Assembly: GCF_009727055.1 (NCBI RefSeq)
Contig: NC_052354.1
Location: forward strand, 52,994,960 to 53,058,959
Direction: 5' to 3'
DNA: 64,000 nucleotides
From: Benincasa hispida
Taxonomy: Eukaryota > Streptophyta > Magnoliopsida > Cucurbitales > Cucurbitaceae
Shown here: positions 12,740 through 23,356 of the stretch, piece after piece
Layout: each line of letters starts with the position of its first letter
Position numbering within the stretch: position 1 is the stretch's first letter
The notes under the pieces: model-generated
The model's database searches: none
The model's input: only the letters and a program-made list of their open reading frames with translations
What the model was told of the DNA's origin: nothing
Translations under genes and position numbers: made by a program

Positions 12740-14452
12740 ATTTATGGCTTATTGGTTTTCCAATTTCGATACATTACTTCGTTTGCATTCTCCAAAATCA
12801 AATGGCTCTTCTCCTGATAGAAAATCGGTGCAAAAGTCTACTGCTTCTTCCACAATATAACTTTCAGCTATACATCCTTTAGGTCTTTGTCTATTTCTAA
12901 CATATCCTTTTAATATTTTTATGTAACGTTCAAAAGGATACATCCATCGTAAATACATAGACCCACATAATTTAATCTCTCTTACAAGATGAAATGTGAG
13001 ATGAACCATTATTGTACAAAATGATGGAGGAAAATATTTCTCCAACAAACATAAAATTTGAACAATATCATTTTGTAATGCATCTAGTTGAGGTACTGAG
13101 AAGACTTTACTGCATATTCTGTTAAAAAAGAAACAAATTCACGTGATTGAATACCTTACATGTTTAGTTAGAACTGATCGTATAGCAACATGCAGTAATT
13201 GTTGCATAAATACATGACAATCATGAGTTTTAAGTCTCACAAGTTTCAAGTCTTTAAGTGATACAAGATTTCGTATATTAAAAGAGTAGCCTTCTGGAAC
13301 TTTAACTTCCCTTAATGTTTTGCATACTATATATTTTTCATCTCATCGTAATGTATAGCATACAAGAGGGATATAAGTGCTATTTTGTCCAACTTCAAGT
13401 GATAGTTCTAGCCAAATCTTTAAATCAACTAAATCTCATCTTGTTGCTAATCCATCTTTGGTTTTTCTAGGCATATCAAGCAATGTGCCAATAATATTCA
13501 TGTGCACATTTTTTTTCAATATGCATCACATCTAAACAATGTCTCACATAAAGTTTTTTTTCAATATTTAAAATAAAAAAATATTGACCTTTTACTTCAA
13601 GATTGTTTGGAGGTTTTCTTAATTGAACCTTGTGTCAAATTTTTCTTTTCCTTTTGATACACAATATCACTTGTTTGATTCACCGTTACTTGGTTGAGGT
13701 GCAACTCCCAATTCTTAAAATCGATTTAATACTTTCTTTTGTTTTTTGTATGGATGATATCGATCCAAGAATCTTCTATGTCCAAGATAAAACAATTTTT
13801 TCCCCATGTTTTAAATAAACAAAACATGTATTTTCAGCACACATAGGAAATGCATAATAACCTTTTATACAACAACCACTCAAATTTTCATAAGTAGGAA
13901 AATCATTGATGGTCCACAATAGAATTGCCTTTAAGGTAAATACCTCTTTGTGATATACATCAAAACATTCAACTCCTTCCTTCCAAAGTAATTTCAAATC
14001 ATCAAATAGTGGAGCCAAAAAGACATCAATGTCATTCTCTGGATGCTTTGGTCAAAATATCAACAAACTTAACATCATAAATTTTCTTCTCATTTGAATT
14101 TTTACGATGTTTCCGTTCATACGAGACATTTATTCATATTCAAATATTCTTTCCTATATAGACAACAATCATCAAGACATGCATGAATATTCTCATATTC
14201 CATCCCTAATGCACATAAAATCTTCTTTGTATCATACATTGATCGAGGAAGTGCATTATTTTTTGGTAGCATCTCATTTACAAGACTCAACAACTCTGAG
14301 AAACTTACGTTACTCCACTCGTATTTAACTTTTAAGTTAGCTGATAACTTAGTAAAAGTTTTACAATTGTTATTCAGGCGACATCGATGCATTTTCTCCC
14401 TTGCTAGCGTGTTCTTGGTAGGCAATAATAAACCACGCTTAAACGGTCTCAA
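12740..14452 (-). pseudogene. CACTA element: Tnp2 transposase (Transposase_21/DUF4218) pseudogene
   Basis: Minus-strand fragments follow the Tnp2 order. From 14452 come LKVKYEWSNVSFSELLSLVN and LPRSMYDTKKILCALGMEYE with the Cys-containing ACLDDCCLYRKEY. At 14018-13776 are KAILLWTINDFPTYENLSGC and CAENTC. At 13500-13150 are GTLLDMPRKTKDGLATR and VPEGYSFNIRNLVSLKDLKL, then KTHDCHVFMQQLLHVAIRSV. At 13048-12749 is the DUF4218-like block EKYFPPSFCTIMVHLTFHLV. Several in-frame stops, such as the TGA in ATR*DLV near 13437, and breaks make it non-functional. I could not place CACTA terminal repeats. Confidence 0.8.
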
Positions 14453-15212
14453 AACATGTTTTGGGTTAGTTTTGAGTGCTCACAGTGTTATCGATCCCAA
14501 ATCGTAACACCCATGAAGGGACGGATTCAAATCTGAGACACCAAACCTTTTCGAACATCAACAAACAAGAGCCTGAACTTGTGTGGTAAGTTTTACTTTG
14601 CAACAACTCATTCTAAATTCTTTTTTAATACGATTAAAGTGTTCTATTTTAGCTATAGGCTTCAAAGCAGCTATGGATAAAGTTTAGATAAGATCGAACA
14701 TATTGCTTTCTTCATAAATTTTTATGCAAGAATATAACCAAGTAAGCTATCTTGTGAGAAAAGGTTGGAAAAATAAAATGGACATGATAGTTATGGTTTC
14801 CTTACTATCCCATGAATACATTGTCTTCGCTCAAGAAAATGTATGGGTTCTTATGTAACTAATTTTGGAATTAGCTTAAACAAAGGAGGGAAATCGTATA
14901 CTTCCAATTTTCAGCATGAAAATGTATTTGATTTTTGGAGAAGTTAAAAAGGGTTGTGTTAATTACTGTATTTTCTGTTTTGGGTGTTTCAAGCGCTATT
15001 AATACTTTGGCAGACTTATTATTTAAGGCACATCGGAGATGGTAATAGCTTACGACCCGAAGTTTCTCATCAACTTAGTTGTTTTACAAATATTTCTATT
15101 ATATATCTTAACGTTTTATGAAATTTTTGCAGTTCAAAATCTTTTTTTTTTTTTAATTTTTTCTATAATTATTATTTAGTTTTAAGAATTATGAGATTTC
15201 AAGATACTTACA
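14453..15212. other. No gene recognised
   Basis: The stretch lies between the CACTA remnant and the hAT-like element. No coding similarity was seen. It could be the outer part of the CACTA element. Confidence 0.3.
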
Positions 15213-16935
15213 CGATCGGCCTAAGCAATAGGCGAGGGAAACGATCGCCTAAGACCCCCCATTTTAGTAAGGCCTCATATTTTACATATATATGTATTAA
15301 TAATGATATATATTTAATTTAATTTTTAATAAAATTAAATTTAAAATATAAAATATATACTTATTACTTTTCATAAAAAATTTCTTATAATATTGAAAAT
15401 ACAAACTACTAAAAAAAAATCCATAATAAATGGATTCATAAACTCTCTTAATTTTGATTGGTTGACATTTCAAATTTATTATCTGTCTATCTTTTTATTC
15501 ATAATTCCTTTCAAATTTCGTTAAAGATCTCAACTATTAATATAACTCCCTCAAAATTATCAAAAGTTTACATTGAGGGAGTTGAAGATCTTTCATCTTT
15601 CTTGTTTTTTATTTATTTTCTTCAAAACCAAAACCCTTCTAGTTCTCCTCATAAATATATTATGTATGTAGGCTAGATTTGAATTCCCTCCGTTCCTCTA
15701 AATCTCTCTCAACTTTAAGATTTTCACCCATATTCTGTGTTGTCTCATGAATCCAAGTTTGATTATAAATTGCTACAACATAAATCATTTCCTCAACTCA
15801 ATCCAACTGCTTCAAAGTTTCATGTATTTTTTGTTCAAATTCTTTTGCCTTTTTTTGAAAAAAAAAAAAAACTATTTCATATTATTGACTGTTCAATACC
15901 TTAACATCAATATTTCTTTATATTTTTATACTTAGAATATTAATGTCTACTAGAAAATACGAATCTAGATATGAAAAGTTCAAGAAGAAAAGAAGAATAG
16001 AAAAATTGATTGAATCTCAAAAAGTTGCTCTCGATAAATTTTTTTATTGGAAGTAAAAGTAACAAAACTAATGAAATAATAAAAAAAATAATAGGTATAG
16101 ACAAATCGAAAGATGAAAAAAAAAGAGTAGATAATTATGTGATTGAAAATGAAGCATGTACTCGTAGAAACTTGAAGAAAAAAAAAGAAGAAGCTAGAGG
16201 GTGATGAGGAAAGTGAAAAATGGAAAACAATGATAATATTCGTAATGATAATGAGACATATATGATGCATTCTAAATATAATATATATGATCCAAGAAGA
16301 TGGAAAAACAATGATTCTAAATTAATTGACTTATTGGTAGAAAACGGTCTCATTAGAGAAATTCATAAAATTTTTCCAAAAGATGAAAATTCTAGACACT
16401 TTCCTAATATTCACTATACTAAAAAATTATCTAATGACAAAAAACATGATAGAAATTTGCTAATCTACTCAAAGGATTTCGATAAAGTTTATTGTTTTTG
16501 TTATAAGTTATTTGGTACTAAATCTAATACAGTTCAATTGACTAATGAAGGAGTTAATGATTGAAAAAAAATATTAGTTCTCAGCTTATAAGTCATGAAA
16601 CTAGTAATGGCACATATCTAATATGAATGCTTGGGTTGATTTACAAATTAGATTGTTAAAAAATAAAACAATTGACAAAGATTTTAAGAATTAATTAATA
16701 AAAAAAAAAAGAACATTGGAATAAAGTATTAACACGAATTATTGTTGTTGTTAAAAATCTTGCTAAATATAATTTAGTATTTCGAGGAAGTAATGAAAAA
16801 ATTTATCAAGAAAATAATAGAAATTTTTTAAATGATTGACGAATTTGATCCAGTAATGCAAGAACATGTTCGTCGTATTTAAAGTAAAGAAATTTATTAT
16901 CATTATCTTGGACATAATACACAAAATGAACTCAC
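15213..16935 (+). mobile_element. hAT element remnant (ZMYM1/TTF-type transposase family)
   Basis: The coding remnant starts ATG at 15944 and is preceded by ~730 bp of non-coding sequence. The start of that sequence (GGCCTAAGCAATAGGCG, then CGCCTAAGACCCCCC near 15240) resembles the ends of plant hATs with TTF-type zinc fingers. No right-hand terminal repeat was found, so the element seems truncated near 16935. Confidence 0.55.
15944..16935 (+). pseudogene. hAT transposase, N-terminal TTF zinc-finger region, broken
   Basis: The reading starts MSTRKYESRYEKFKKKRR and shifts frame near 16045. It is recognisable again as YDPRRWKNNDSKLIDLLVEN, REIHKIFPKDENSRHFPNIH, and HDRNLLIYSKDFDKVYCFCY with KLFGTK (16270-16530). 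The DPR.W, SR.F, YS, CFCCKLF pattern is that of the TTF-type domain of plant ZMYM1-like hAT transposases. A TGA follows Asp at 16562. Later pieces read [24 protein letters not shown] text and end near YHYLGHNTQNEL. Multiple stops and shifts show it is dead, and the catalytic core is missing. Confidence 0.7.
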
Positions 16936-16984
16936 AACTATTAAGACTTGAAATAAAAGAAATATTTGTCAATTGTTTTATTCT

Positions 16985-17319
16985 TTAGGTTACACTGTGA
17001 GATTCCTATGGTCCACCTGTATGTTGTCATGCAGCGACCATCCCTTCGAAGGGTCTGATCATAGGAGTCATAACAATGCAAACTCCAGCAACGGATAGGG
17101 TTTTTTAGGTTAATCTTCAATAATTGTCTTTCCTTTCGGTAGCCTGTTGAAGCGTACCTTTGGATCCGAAAATGGGAGGTCACACTTACGTGATGAATTA
17201 TGAATTAAGCTAGTTAATGAATCCTTGACCGAAACAACGATAGTTAAAAACTATAGGAATAAAAGTTATTCTGGCATTAGTGATTGGTTGAGATTGTCTC
17301 AATTCGAGGGAGGAGTAAT
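16985..17319 (+). mobile_element. Copia 5' leader fragment
   Basis: The text parallels 25265-25575 of the Copia leader: GAGATTCCTATGGT matches GAGATTTCTATGTTG, CAGCGACC matches AAGCGACC, GAAAATGGGAGGTCACACTT matches GAAAATGGCGGATCTACACT, and GTTATTCTGG is shared. It ends at the start of the Gypsy-like LTR. Confidence 0.5.
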
Positions 17320-20161
17320 TGTGAAACCCAAATCTTATTTTCCCTACTTAATAGAGTAATTAGTATGTTAAACAAAGTTTGGGTATGAGTTAATGTGGAA
17401 TTGTAGGAAAATAGGTAAAGGATAAGGAAATGAAGAAGGAAAATGCTTAGGTATTGAAGACTTGGCTCTCGAGTGTCTTTAAGTTAGCCTAGCAAGAAAA
17501 AAATTTTGGCTAAGTGTTGGCCATGAAAATGGTGGGCGTGCATCAAGTAAACACTACGCGAGCATCGAGTAAAAGTCATGCATGATCGAGGAAAGGATAG
17601 TGCATCGAGTAAAAGCCGTGTTGATTGAGGAAAGAATCGTGCATCGAGTAAAAGCCATGCATGATCAGGAAAGGATCGTGCATCGAGTAAAAACCATGCA
17701 TGATCAAAGAAAGGATCGTGCATCGAGTATGCATGAGCAATGGATCGTGCATCGAGTAGCATGAGCAGGGAAAGGATCGTGCATTGAGTATGCATAAGCG
17801 AGAAAGAGATTGTGCATCGAGTATGCATGAGCGAGGAAGGGATCAGGCATCGAGTTTGCCATTGAGTATCATCGAGTAATTACAAAAATTCCATCGACCA
17901 AACACCATCAAGCATCGAGTATGGCATCGAGCATCGAGTTTGTGTGAACGATCAGCTTTAAGCACCGTTTAGAAAGGCCAGCTGTGTTGATTTAGTGGAG
18001 TCAGCCCACTAAGTGGTTGTTATGGCAGTCTATTAAGGATGAATGGCTGGTAGATTCAAGTACAAAAGGGAAAAGCTGACTTCAAAAAGCTATTTTGAAC
18101 AAATTAGTTGAGTATTTGAAGATATTCTAAAACCATTTGAAAGCTAAAGAAGTTTAGTTGATGGTGGAAGGCTTTCAGAAGAAGAAACTATTAGGAACTT
18201 GCTTTAAATTTGAAGAAAATACAAGAAGGTCAAGCTCTCGGGTAATCCAAGGCCAGTACTAAGGTTTTGAAGATCCTAGCCAAACTACAAAGAATTCTGA
18301 GCTCAAATTAAAGCATCTTAAGACATTTTTTAGCAAGTTTGTAGAAGGAAGTTTTTTTAGAAAAGCTCTGAAAAATAAGTTATTAAATGAGTAAGTTGAA
18401 TCTAGAATTCTATGAACAAACAGGCAGCTGCTTCAGTTGAACAAGGTAGCAGCTCGAGATTGAACGCATGCGTGGAGGTTGAAGCAAGCTTTGGCGTGCG
18501 TTAGGGCTGTGCGTTAGGCAATGTAGGCAACCATAAGTGCCATGGATGCTCAAGGGAAGCCCTAAGCATTAGAGTGCAGCAAGTAGACACCTAAGACAAG
18601 GAAGGCCAAAGGAAGGGCAAGCATTGACACTAGTGTGGCCGCCTAGCCAAGCTTGATTTCTAAAGTTATTCTAAGTGTTCAACGCCCAGGAGGGTTGGTG
18701 TTGGAAGGTAAGGTCATTATGTGACAAAGAAATGAGTTTAAGTATGAAATTTAGTCTCAAAAGGGAGACCATAGCTAGTAGATAAAATATGTTGTTATGT
18801 TCTCAGGGTTGACATCAATAGGAGAAGCTTATCAACCCTAGGAGGATTGACCAAGGATGTGAGTGACTTAAACGTTTTATAAATGTTTTGAATGTTTTAT
18901 TTAAAGTTTATTATCATGCTAGCTTATTCTAAAGCAAGTTTTCCAAGCAGACCAAGTTTAGAAAGAATGCCAACACATGCTAGTTTTAAAAAGAGAATTT
19001 CTAACATATGTTTAAAGTAATGATGTACTAAGTGATATAAGGCATGTGTTAGATGTTATGTACTATGATACATGACTTAAGTAAGCTTGTTAATGGAGTG
19101 ATTCACTTAAAAGTTACGAAGAGCTCGACGCATGCTAGGTTATAAAGATATAAAGTACAAATTCAGTTAATGAGCTTTTAATGTTTATAAGCATGCATTA
19201 GGAGCAAAGTTCTCATGAATATTATATCTATGACACCATGTTTACAGTAAGTCTTTCTATGAAAGTATTTTCTTATGATGAATGAATAGTTCAATACTGA
19301 AGTACTAGGAGAAGGTATCTGAGCTTAGTTTTAGTTATGATCCTTGATGTCAGGATCCAAGTTAGCTATACATGCACGTATGTCAAGTACAAAGGTTTAG
19401 GATAGAAGGCTGAGCAAAAGGGACTTTCCCTCAAGAGAAGATTAACATAGAGGGTTCAGCAAAATAGTCTCTCCCTCAAGATCAGTGAATAGGTGATGGC
19501 AAAAGGGTCCACACCTTAGCCTAGGTTATAATGAGAGTTGGACAAAAGGATTCCCTCAACCTAGTATTAGTTCAGTTATGTTTTCAGGTATGATATATTT
19601 TTAAAAGGTTTTACATAAAGGCCAGGTTTACAGTTGGGGAATCGAACAAAAGAGTTCTTTCTCAACTAAGGATCAAACCAGCTCTGCTCTAGAAGTATTA
19701 TGTTTTTAAAAGTTCAAATGTTTGCTTGGCCAATTTTCAGTGTTAGATTTCAATTACTAGTTTCTAGTTCAGTGTGAGGTTTATGTTTTAAATTTAGTCA
19801 CTCTCTGGGCTAGTAGCTCACCCTATTTTAAATGTTTTCTTTTCCAGATAGCGGTCATCTCTCTAGAAGTTAACCATGTTGCTGCTCTGTTGCTTAGAGA
19901 AAAATTGAAGGAAACTTAGGTGGTTACTTTGTAAATATTTGTACACATGTTGTATGTTAGGGACTAGTTATGAGTCTGTGGGACCCACTAAAGCTTGCTT
20001 CTCTATGTAAATATTGTAAATTATTATGAATGGTACCCTAAGGTTGTCTTAAAGTTCGAAGTTCAGTTAGTTCTTGAATGACATTTGTGATGTTCAGGGT
20101 TCCTAAACAGGTCAACTAGGCAATAAGTGCCACATAAGGATTGGTAACTACTGCAATCACA
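17320..20161 (+). mobile_element. Gypsy-like long LTR (probably solo)
   Basis: It begins TGTGAAACCC at 17320. A plausible end, CTGCAATCACA, is at 20161, giving TGTGA...TCACA inverted ends over 2.84 kb. The interior has no coding domains but contains promoter-like and low-complexity text, including repeated TTTCCCTCAAG/CTCTCCCTCAAG blocks at 19380-19700. It interrupts the Copia leader fragment on its left. No target duplication was found (GTAAT on the left, TTTCC on the right), so the right border and the solo state are inference. Confidence 0.45.
17560..17880 (+). repeat. Degenerate minisatellite (ATCGTGCATCGAGTA units)
   Basis: About eight imperfect tandem units share the core GGATCGTGCATCGAGTA, each followed by an optional AAAGCCATG and by CATGATC/CATGAGC. 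Spacing drops from about 40 bp at the left to about 27-33 bp at the right. The repeated peptide frame over it (ERIVHRVKA units) is a by-product. Confidence 0.8.
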
Positions 20162-20645
20162 TTTCCTTTAAAGCAGTTTCTTGGGAATCAATCTCAGAAA
20201 CAACAAGATCAATAGTTTCTTGGGAATCAATCCCAGTAGAAGTAATATCAAAATCCTCAGAAACAACAAGATCAACAGCTTCTTGGAAATCAATCTTAGT
20301 ATCAACAGAAGCATTGAATTCAACTTGATCAACAATCATAGACTTAATGTTCTCTATATTTTTAGATGAAATAACAGGCATATAACATATTTTCAACTCT
20401 TCTAGTTAGAACAATAGATTCAACAGCAATACCATGAGACATAAAGACTTTACCCTAAGATTCAGCAAGAACAGTATTAATAACTAAAGGATGTCTTAAC
20501 GAAGAGCATCCATGAGCGCATTCGGATCTTTCTGATTTCATTGTGACCAAAATACAATATATACATTCTAACATACAGTTATGTAAATTAACAGACAGGC
20601 ATGTTTTGAACAATAAAAATACAAGGAAAGAGTTTTCATACCAGT
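20162..20645 (-). mobile_element. Possible Copia internal/leader fragment with PBS-like start
   Basis: Immediately inside the LTR end (20646) the minus strand reads ACTGGTATGAAAACTC. This matches the common TGGTATCAGAGC primer-binding site at 9 of 12 positions. Beyond it an open frame at 20396-20157 contains an imperfect internal duplication (IDSQETIDLVVSE, then IDSQETALK). I do not recognise that protein. The fragment ends against the Gypsy-like LTR. Confidence 0.35.
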
Positions 20646-20879
20646 TGAAGATGCTCTTCAAGCTTTCGAACTCAGACGCAGCGGAAGAACTTCCACCCGT
20701 ACTCTATCGCCCAGCAAATGCGTCGGCTGTAGCAGCACGATCAATCATGAACAAGTGAATGCAGCAGGGACGATACCACCAACAGGAGCCCTTGGTATTC
20801 TCAGAGTGAGAATCCAAAGTGTGGTCTTTGGTGATTTGGTAGAGGTAGGAGGAAGAACAAATCGTGTAGACGATAAGCA

Positions 20880-21135
20880 AGTGGGAGAGAATAAGAAGCT
20901 ATCAAATAGCTAAATACTTATCGTTTAGAAGAAGCTACACGATCGTGTAAGTTTTACTAAGCGATCGTTTAGTAAAAGGTGGACGATCATTTAGAAAACA
21001 AGGCACACTATGCGATCATTCAGGAAAGCTAAGCGATCGTTTAAGGACTAGCGTGCGATCGTTTAGGTGCGAGATGTGGGATCGTTTAGGCACTGAGCGA
21101 CTATCGTATAGGATATCGACTATGCGATCGTTTAC
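20880..21135. repeat. Array of palindromic CGATCGTTTAG-type motifs (array 1)
   Basis: About eleven imperfect copies of a 12-16 bp motif occur, for example ACACGATCGTGTAAG, TAAGCGATCGTTTAG and TATGCGATCGTTTACG. The consensus CTAAACGATCGTTTAG is a perfect palindrome. The copies lie inside the Copia LTR, 235-490 bp from its inferred 3' end. Confidence 0.8.
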
Positions 21136-21977
21136 GTTTCCACACCGATGCCAATTTTTTCGAACCTTTATAAAATGAAACTAATTTTCATTTTATTCTT
21201 CGGTTACCATAACCGAAGTGGTTGCTCCCACTAACACATGTCTGAGAGAAATTTTAGGCCAATTATCATATAATTAACCAATTAAATAATTAATAAATAT
21301 AATCATATTATATTCTTACCCTATATTTTGATATCACATATCTACTATAGTAATCTCTCGTCCACATGATATAAATCATATTTATATCTAAATTTTCTCT
21401 AAAATAATGTATCTCATATATTTAGTCAATTATATCATATATAATCAACCAGTTCAAGTATATCATATATAATCGAACTCCCTCTTGTCAATTTGAACAT
21501 TTCAAATTAACCCAAACACTGATTCTCGACTTTATCCAAGCTACCTAGGGGACCTAATAGACCTGTGGCTCGAAGCTCCAACGGTACGTGAATAGCTGAC
21601 TAAACTCTTTAGCCACGAGATCCACCATCTGTTAACTGTTAGACATTCGACTAAAGACCAACAGCTGAACTCTTCTTACCACAGATATATTTCTATGTCC
21701 ATCGGATATAACCAATCGTGAGTACAATGACCCTTCACAGATGCTCGTAAGTACAGTTGGGTCAATTTATTGTTTTGCCCCTGTAGTTACATCTCACTCC
21801 TTAAGTACACTGATTCCTCTAATGAACAATACAACATAGTCTAACTATGTGTGAACACCCCTCGGGCCAAGAGAAGGTATGTGGCGCTACATCATTCAAG
21901 CCCTGGAATCAGCCCTTAAGGGAGCTATCTATTTACATACCCCTGCTTCGGGGAAGGAGTGAATTCCATCTTGTGTA

Positions 21978-22170
21978 GCTGAGTTCCCAGCTCCCAAATT
22001 AGTCGAATCCCCAAAATGGTAGGTTTGAATCGGCAACCTGACCACTCACACCTCTACCTGTCTCTTATACACATCTAGATGTGTATAAGAGACAGGCTCA
22101 GTTCCCAGCTCCCAAATTAGTCGAATCCCCAAAATGGTAGGTTTGAATCGGCAACCTGACCACTCACACC
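21978..22170. repeat. 75-bp direct duplication around a library adapter
   Basis: Bases 21978-22052 recur at 22096-22170 with one difference (G versus C at the fourth base). The 43 bases between them include the adapter junction at 22058-22095. Confidence 0.9.
22058..22095. other. Nextera (Tn5 mosaic-end) junction adapter in the assembly
   Basis: The 38 bases are CTGTCTCTTATACACATCT joined directly to its reverse complement AGATGTGTATAAGAGACAG. These are the 19-bp hyperactive Tn5 mosaic ends, and this head-to-head order is that of the Nextera mate-pair junction adapter. A natural plant origin for an exact 38-bp match is implausible. Confidence 0.95.
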
Positions 22171-22718
22171 CATACAAATCAAAGGACCACCCTCAATGGC
22201 AAGAGTTTCCAACTCACTCAGGATTGAGGTCATGTTATCTATGGTCATCCTAGTGAAGTGAAGTCTCTGTCATGAAAGGTGTTATATAACAAGACATTAA
22301 CACTTCGTGGTTAAACTTATACAAAGTCTTTGTGTAGAACACCCCCGCTCGCATGTTCCTAACACAAATGATCAGGATCAGACCATCTGTGATAAGTCAC
22401 AACATTTGTGACCATTCTACAAAGTGAGCCACATCCGTAGCATTACCAGAATAAGGTTTCCTTCCTTTGTCCATATACTACAGACCATTTTGGTTATCAC
22501 TCAAGATATGATACACTTATATGTCACCACATACATGCTTAAATTACATACAGATAACTAGGGATTTTATGTTTATTGGTTTGTGGTAAAGCAAATAAAA
22601 CATGCAACTGAGCAAAAAACAAGATGTGAAATAAATATCATATATTATACAACACAAGCGTTCATACAAACTATTTACAAACTACGGGACACGAGACTTT
22701 AGGGCATCAACCCCAACA

Positions 22719-22730
22719 ATCTCCCACTTG
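22719..22730 (-). other. Copia polypurine tract
   Basis: Minus-strand AAGTGGGAGAT lies directly before the LTR start TGTTGGGG. This is the usual position and form of a plant Copia polypurine tract. Confidence 0.7.
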
Positions 22731-22820
22731 TTCTAAAGCAAAGTGGGGTATACATAAAACTAGTATAAAACAATAAACTAGGGCTTAGAAGCCCCAGTAC
22801 AAGAAAATCTACCTCTTGCC

Positions 22821-23012
22821 CTAGTCCAGTCGCAAGCAATCCTGTAGACCTATGCTCCGTAGGTAACCCTCAAATATTGTAGCCGTGAGAGCCTTCGTAA
22901 ACGGGTTAGCAACATTGTGCTCCGAAGCAATCTTCGTGACGATCACGTCCCTTCGATGCACTATCTCGCAGATTAGATGACTTCCGCTCTATGTGTTTGT
23001 CGTGCCTATGAC
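22821..23012 (-). pseudogene. Copia pol: RNase H C-terminus, frameshifted
   Basis: Read on the minus strand from 23012: KHIERK, then after a one-base frame change HLICEIVHRRDVIVTKIASE, then HNVANPFTKALTATIFEGYL and RSIGLQDCLRLD before a TAG at 22823-22821. The H.I.R.....I..K.......A.D.FTK.L pattern is the tail of Copia RNase H. About 90 bp of spacer separates it from the polypurine tract. The upstream part of pol is absent because sequence of the plus-strand element begins at ~23013. Confidence 0.8.
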
Positions 23013-23356
23013 TGGAGTTAATGTAATGCAATCGATAGAATTTTAGTTGAAAATTCAGGTAGAAGAAGGTGTTCTTCATTGGGTTGCTGCAGTGAGCATT
23101 TTTCAAGTTCCCTTTGATTCCAGCTTATTTTCAGTCCCACAACTCAATCTAAAGCACTAAGAGAATAGTAGGGAAGATCTTGTAGTGGTCTGCACAAAGA
23201 TTTGGAAAAATTAGCAGTTGAAAATCGAGATTTCAACGGTTCTTCAAAGGTATATCTTGAAACCCATTAAATTCTGTTTGAGCACGTTTCATTTCTGCCA
23301 AAATTAATCAATTAGAGTGCTCACCGATCATTGTCGCTTCCATTACGTGCTGATAT
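23013..23356 (+). mobile_element. Truncated 5' LTR of the plus-strand Copia element
   Basis: From 23013 the text (TTAATGTAATGCAATCGATA, then GTAGAAGAAGGTGTTCTTCA) matches 28680-29015 of the 3' LTR at high identity, ending near GTGCTGATATGG. A PBS-like TGGTTTTCTGAGC follows at about 23355. The first ~1.5 kb of the LTR is missing. Confidence 0.7.

Larger units (their letters stand above)
20646..22718 (-). mobile_element. Copia LTR (minus strand), ~2.07 kb
   Basis: It starts on the minus strand TGTTGGGGTTGATGCCCTAA at 22718, directly after a polypurine tract (AAGTGGGAGAT, 22719-22730). The end at 20646 is inferred from a CA followed by a PBS-like sequence. The interior shares the CTTCACAGATGCTCGTAAGT and GACCTAATAGACCTGTGGCT style blocks with the other Copia LTRs. 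An assembly artefact at 22058-22095 has added about 118 bp, so the true length is probably about 1.95 kb. Confidence 0.65.

Noticed and set aside
15980..16353. Hydrophobic Ser/Phe-rich minus-strand frames
   Set aside because: Shadows of the A-rich hAT coding strand.
17582..17764. Repeat-peptide protein (ERIVHRVKA units)
   Set aside because: Direct product of the minisatellite; no start context or conservation is expected.
22058..22095. A natural inverted repeat or bacterial transposon end
   Set aside because: An exact head-to-head pair of 19-bp engineered mosaic ends with a flanking duplication fits a library adapter, not a Tn5 insertion, which would leave a 9-bp duplication and transposon sequence.
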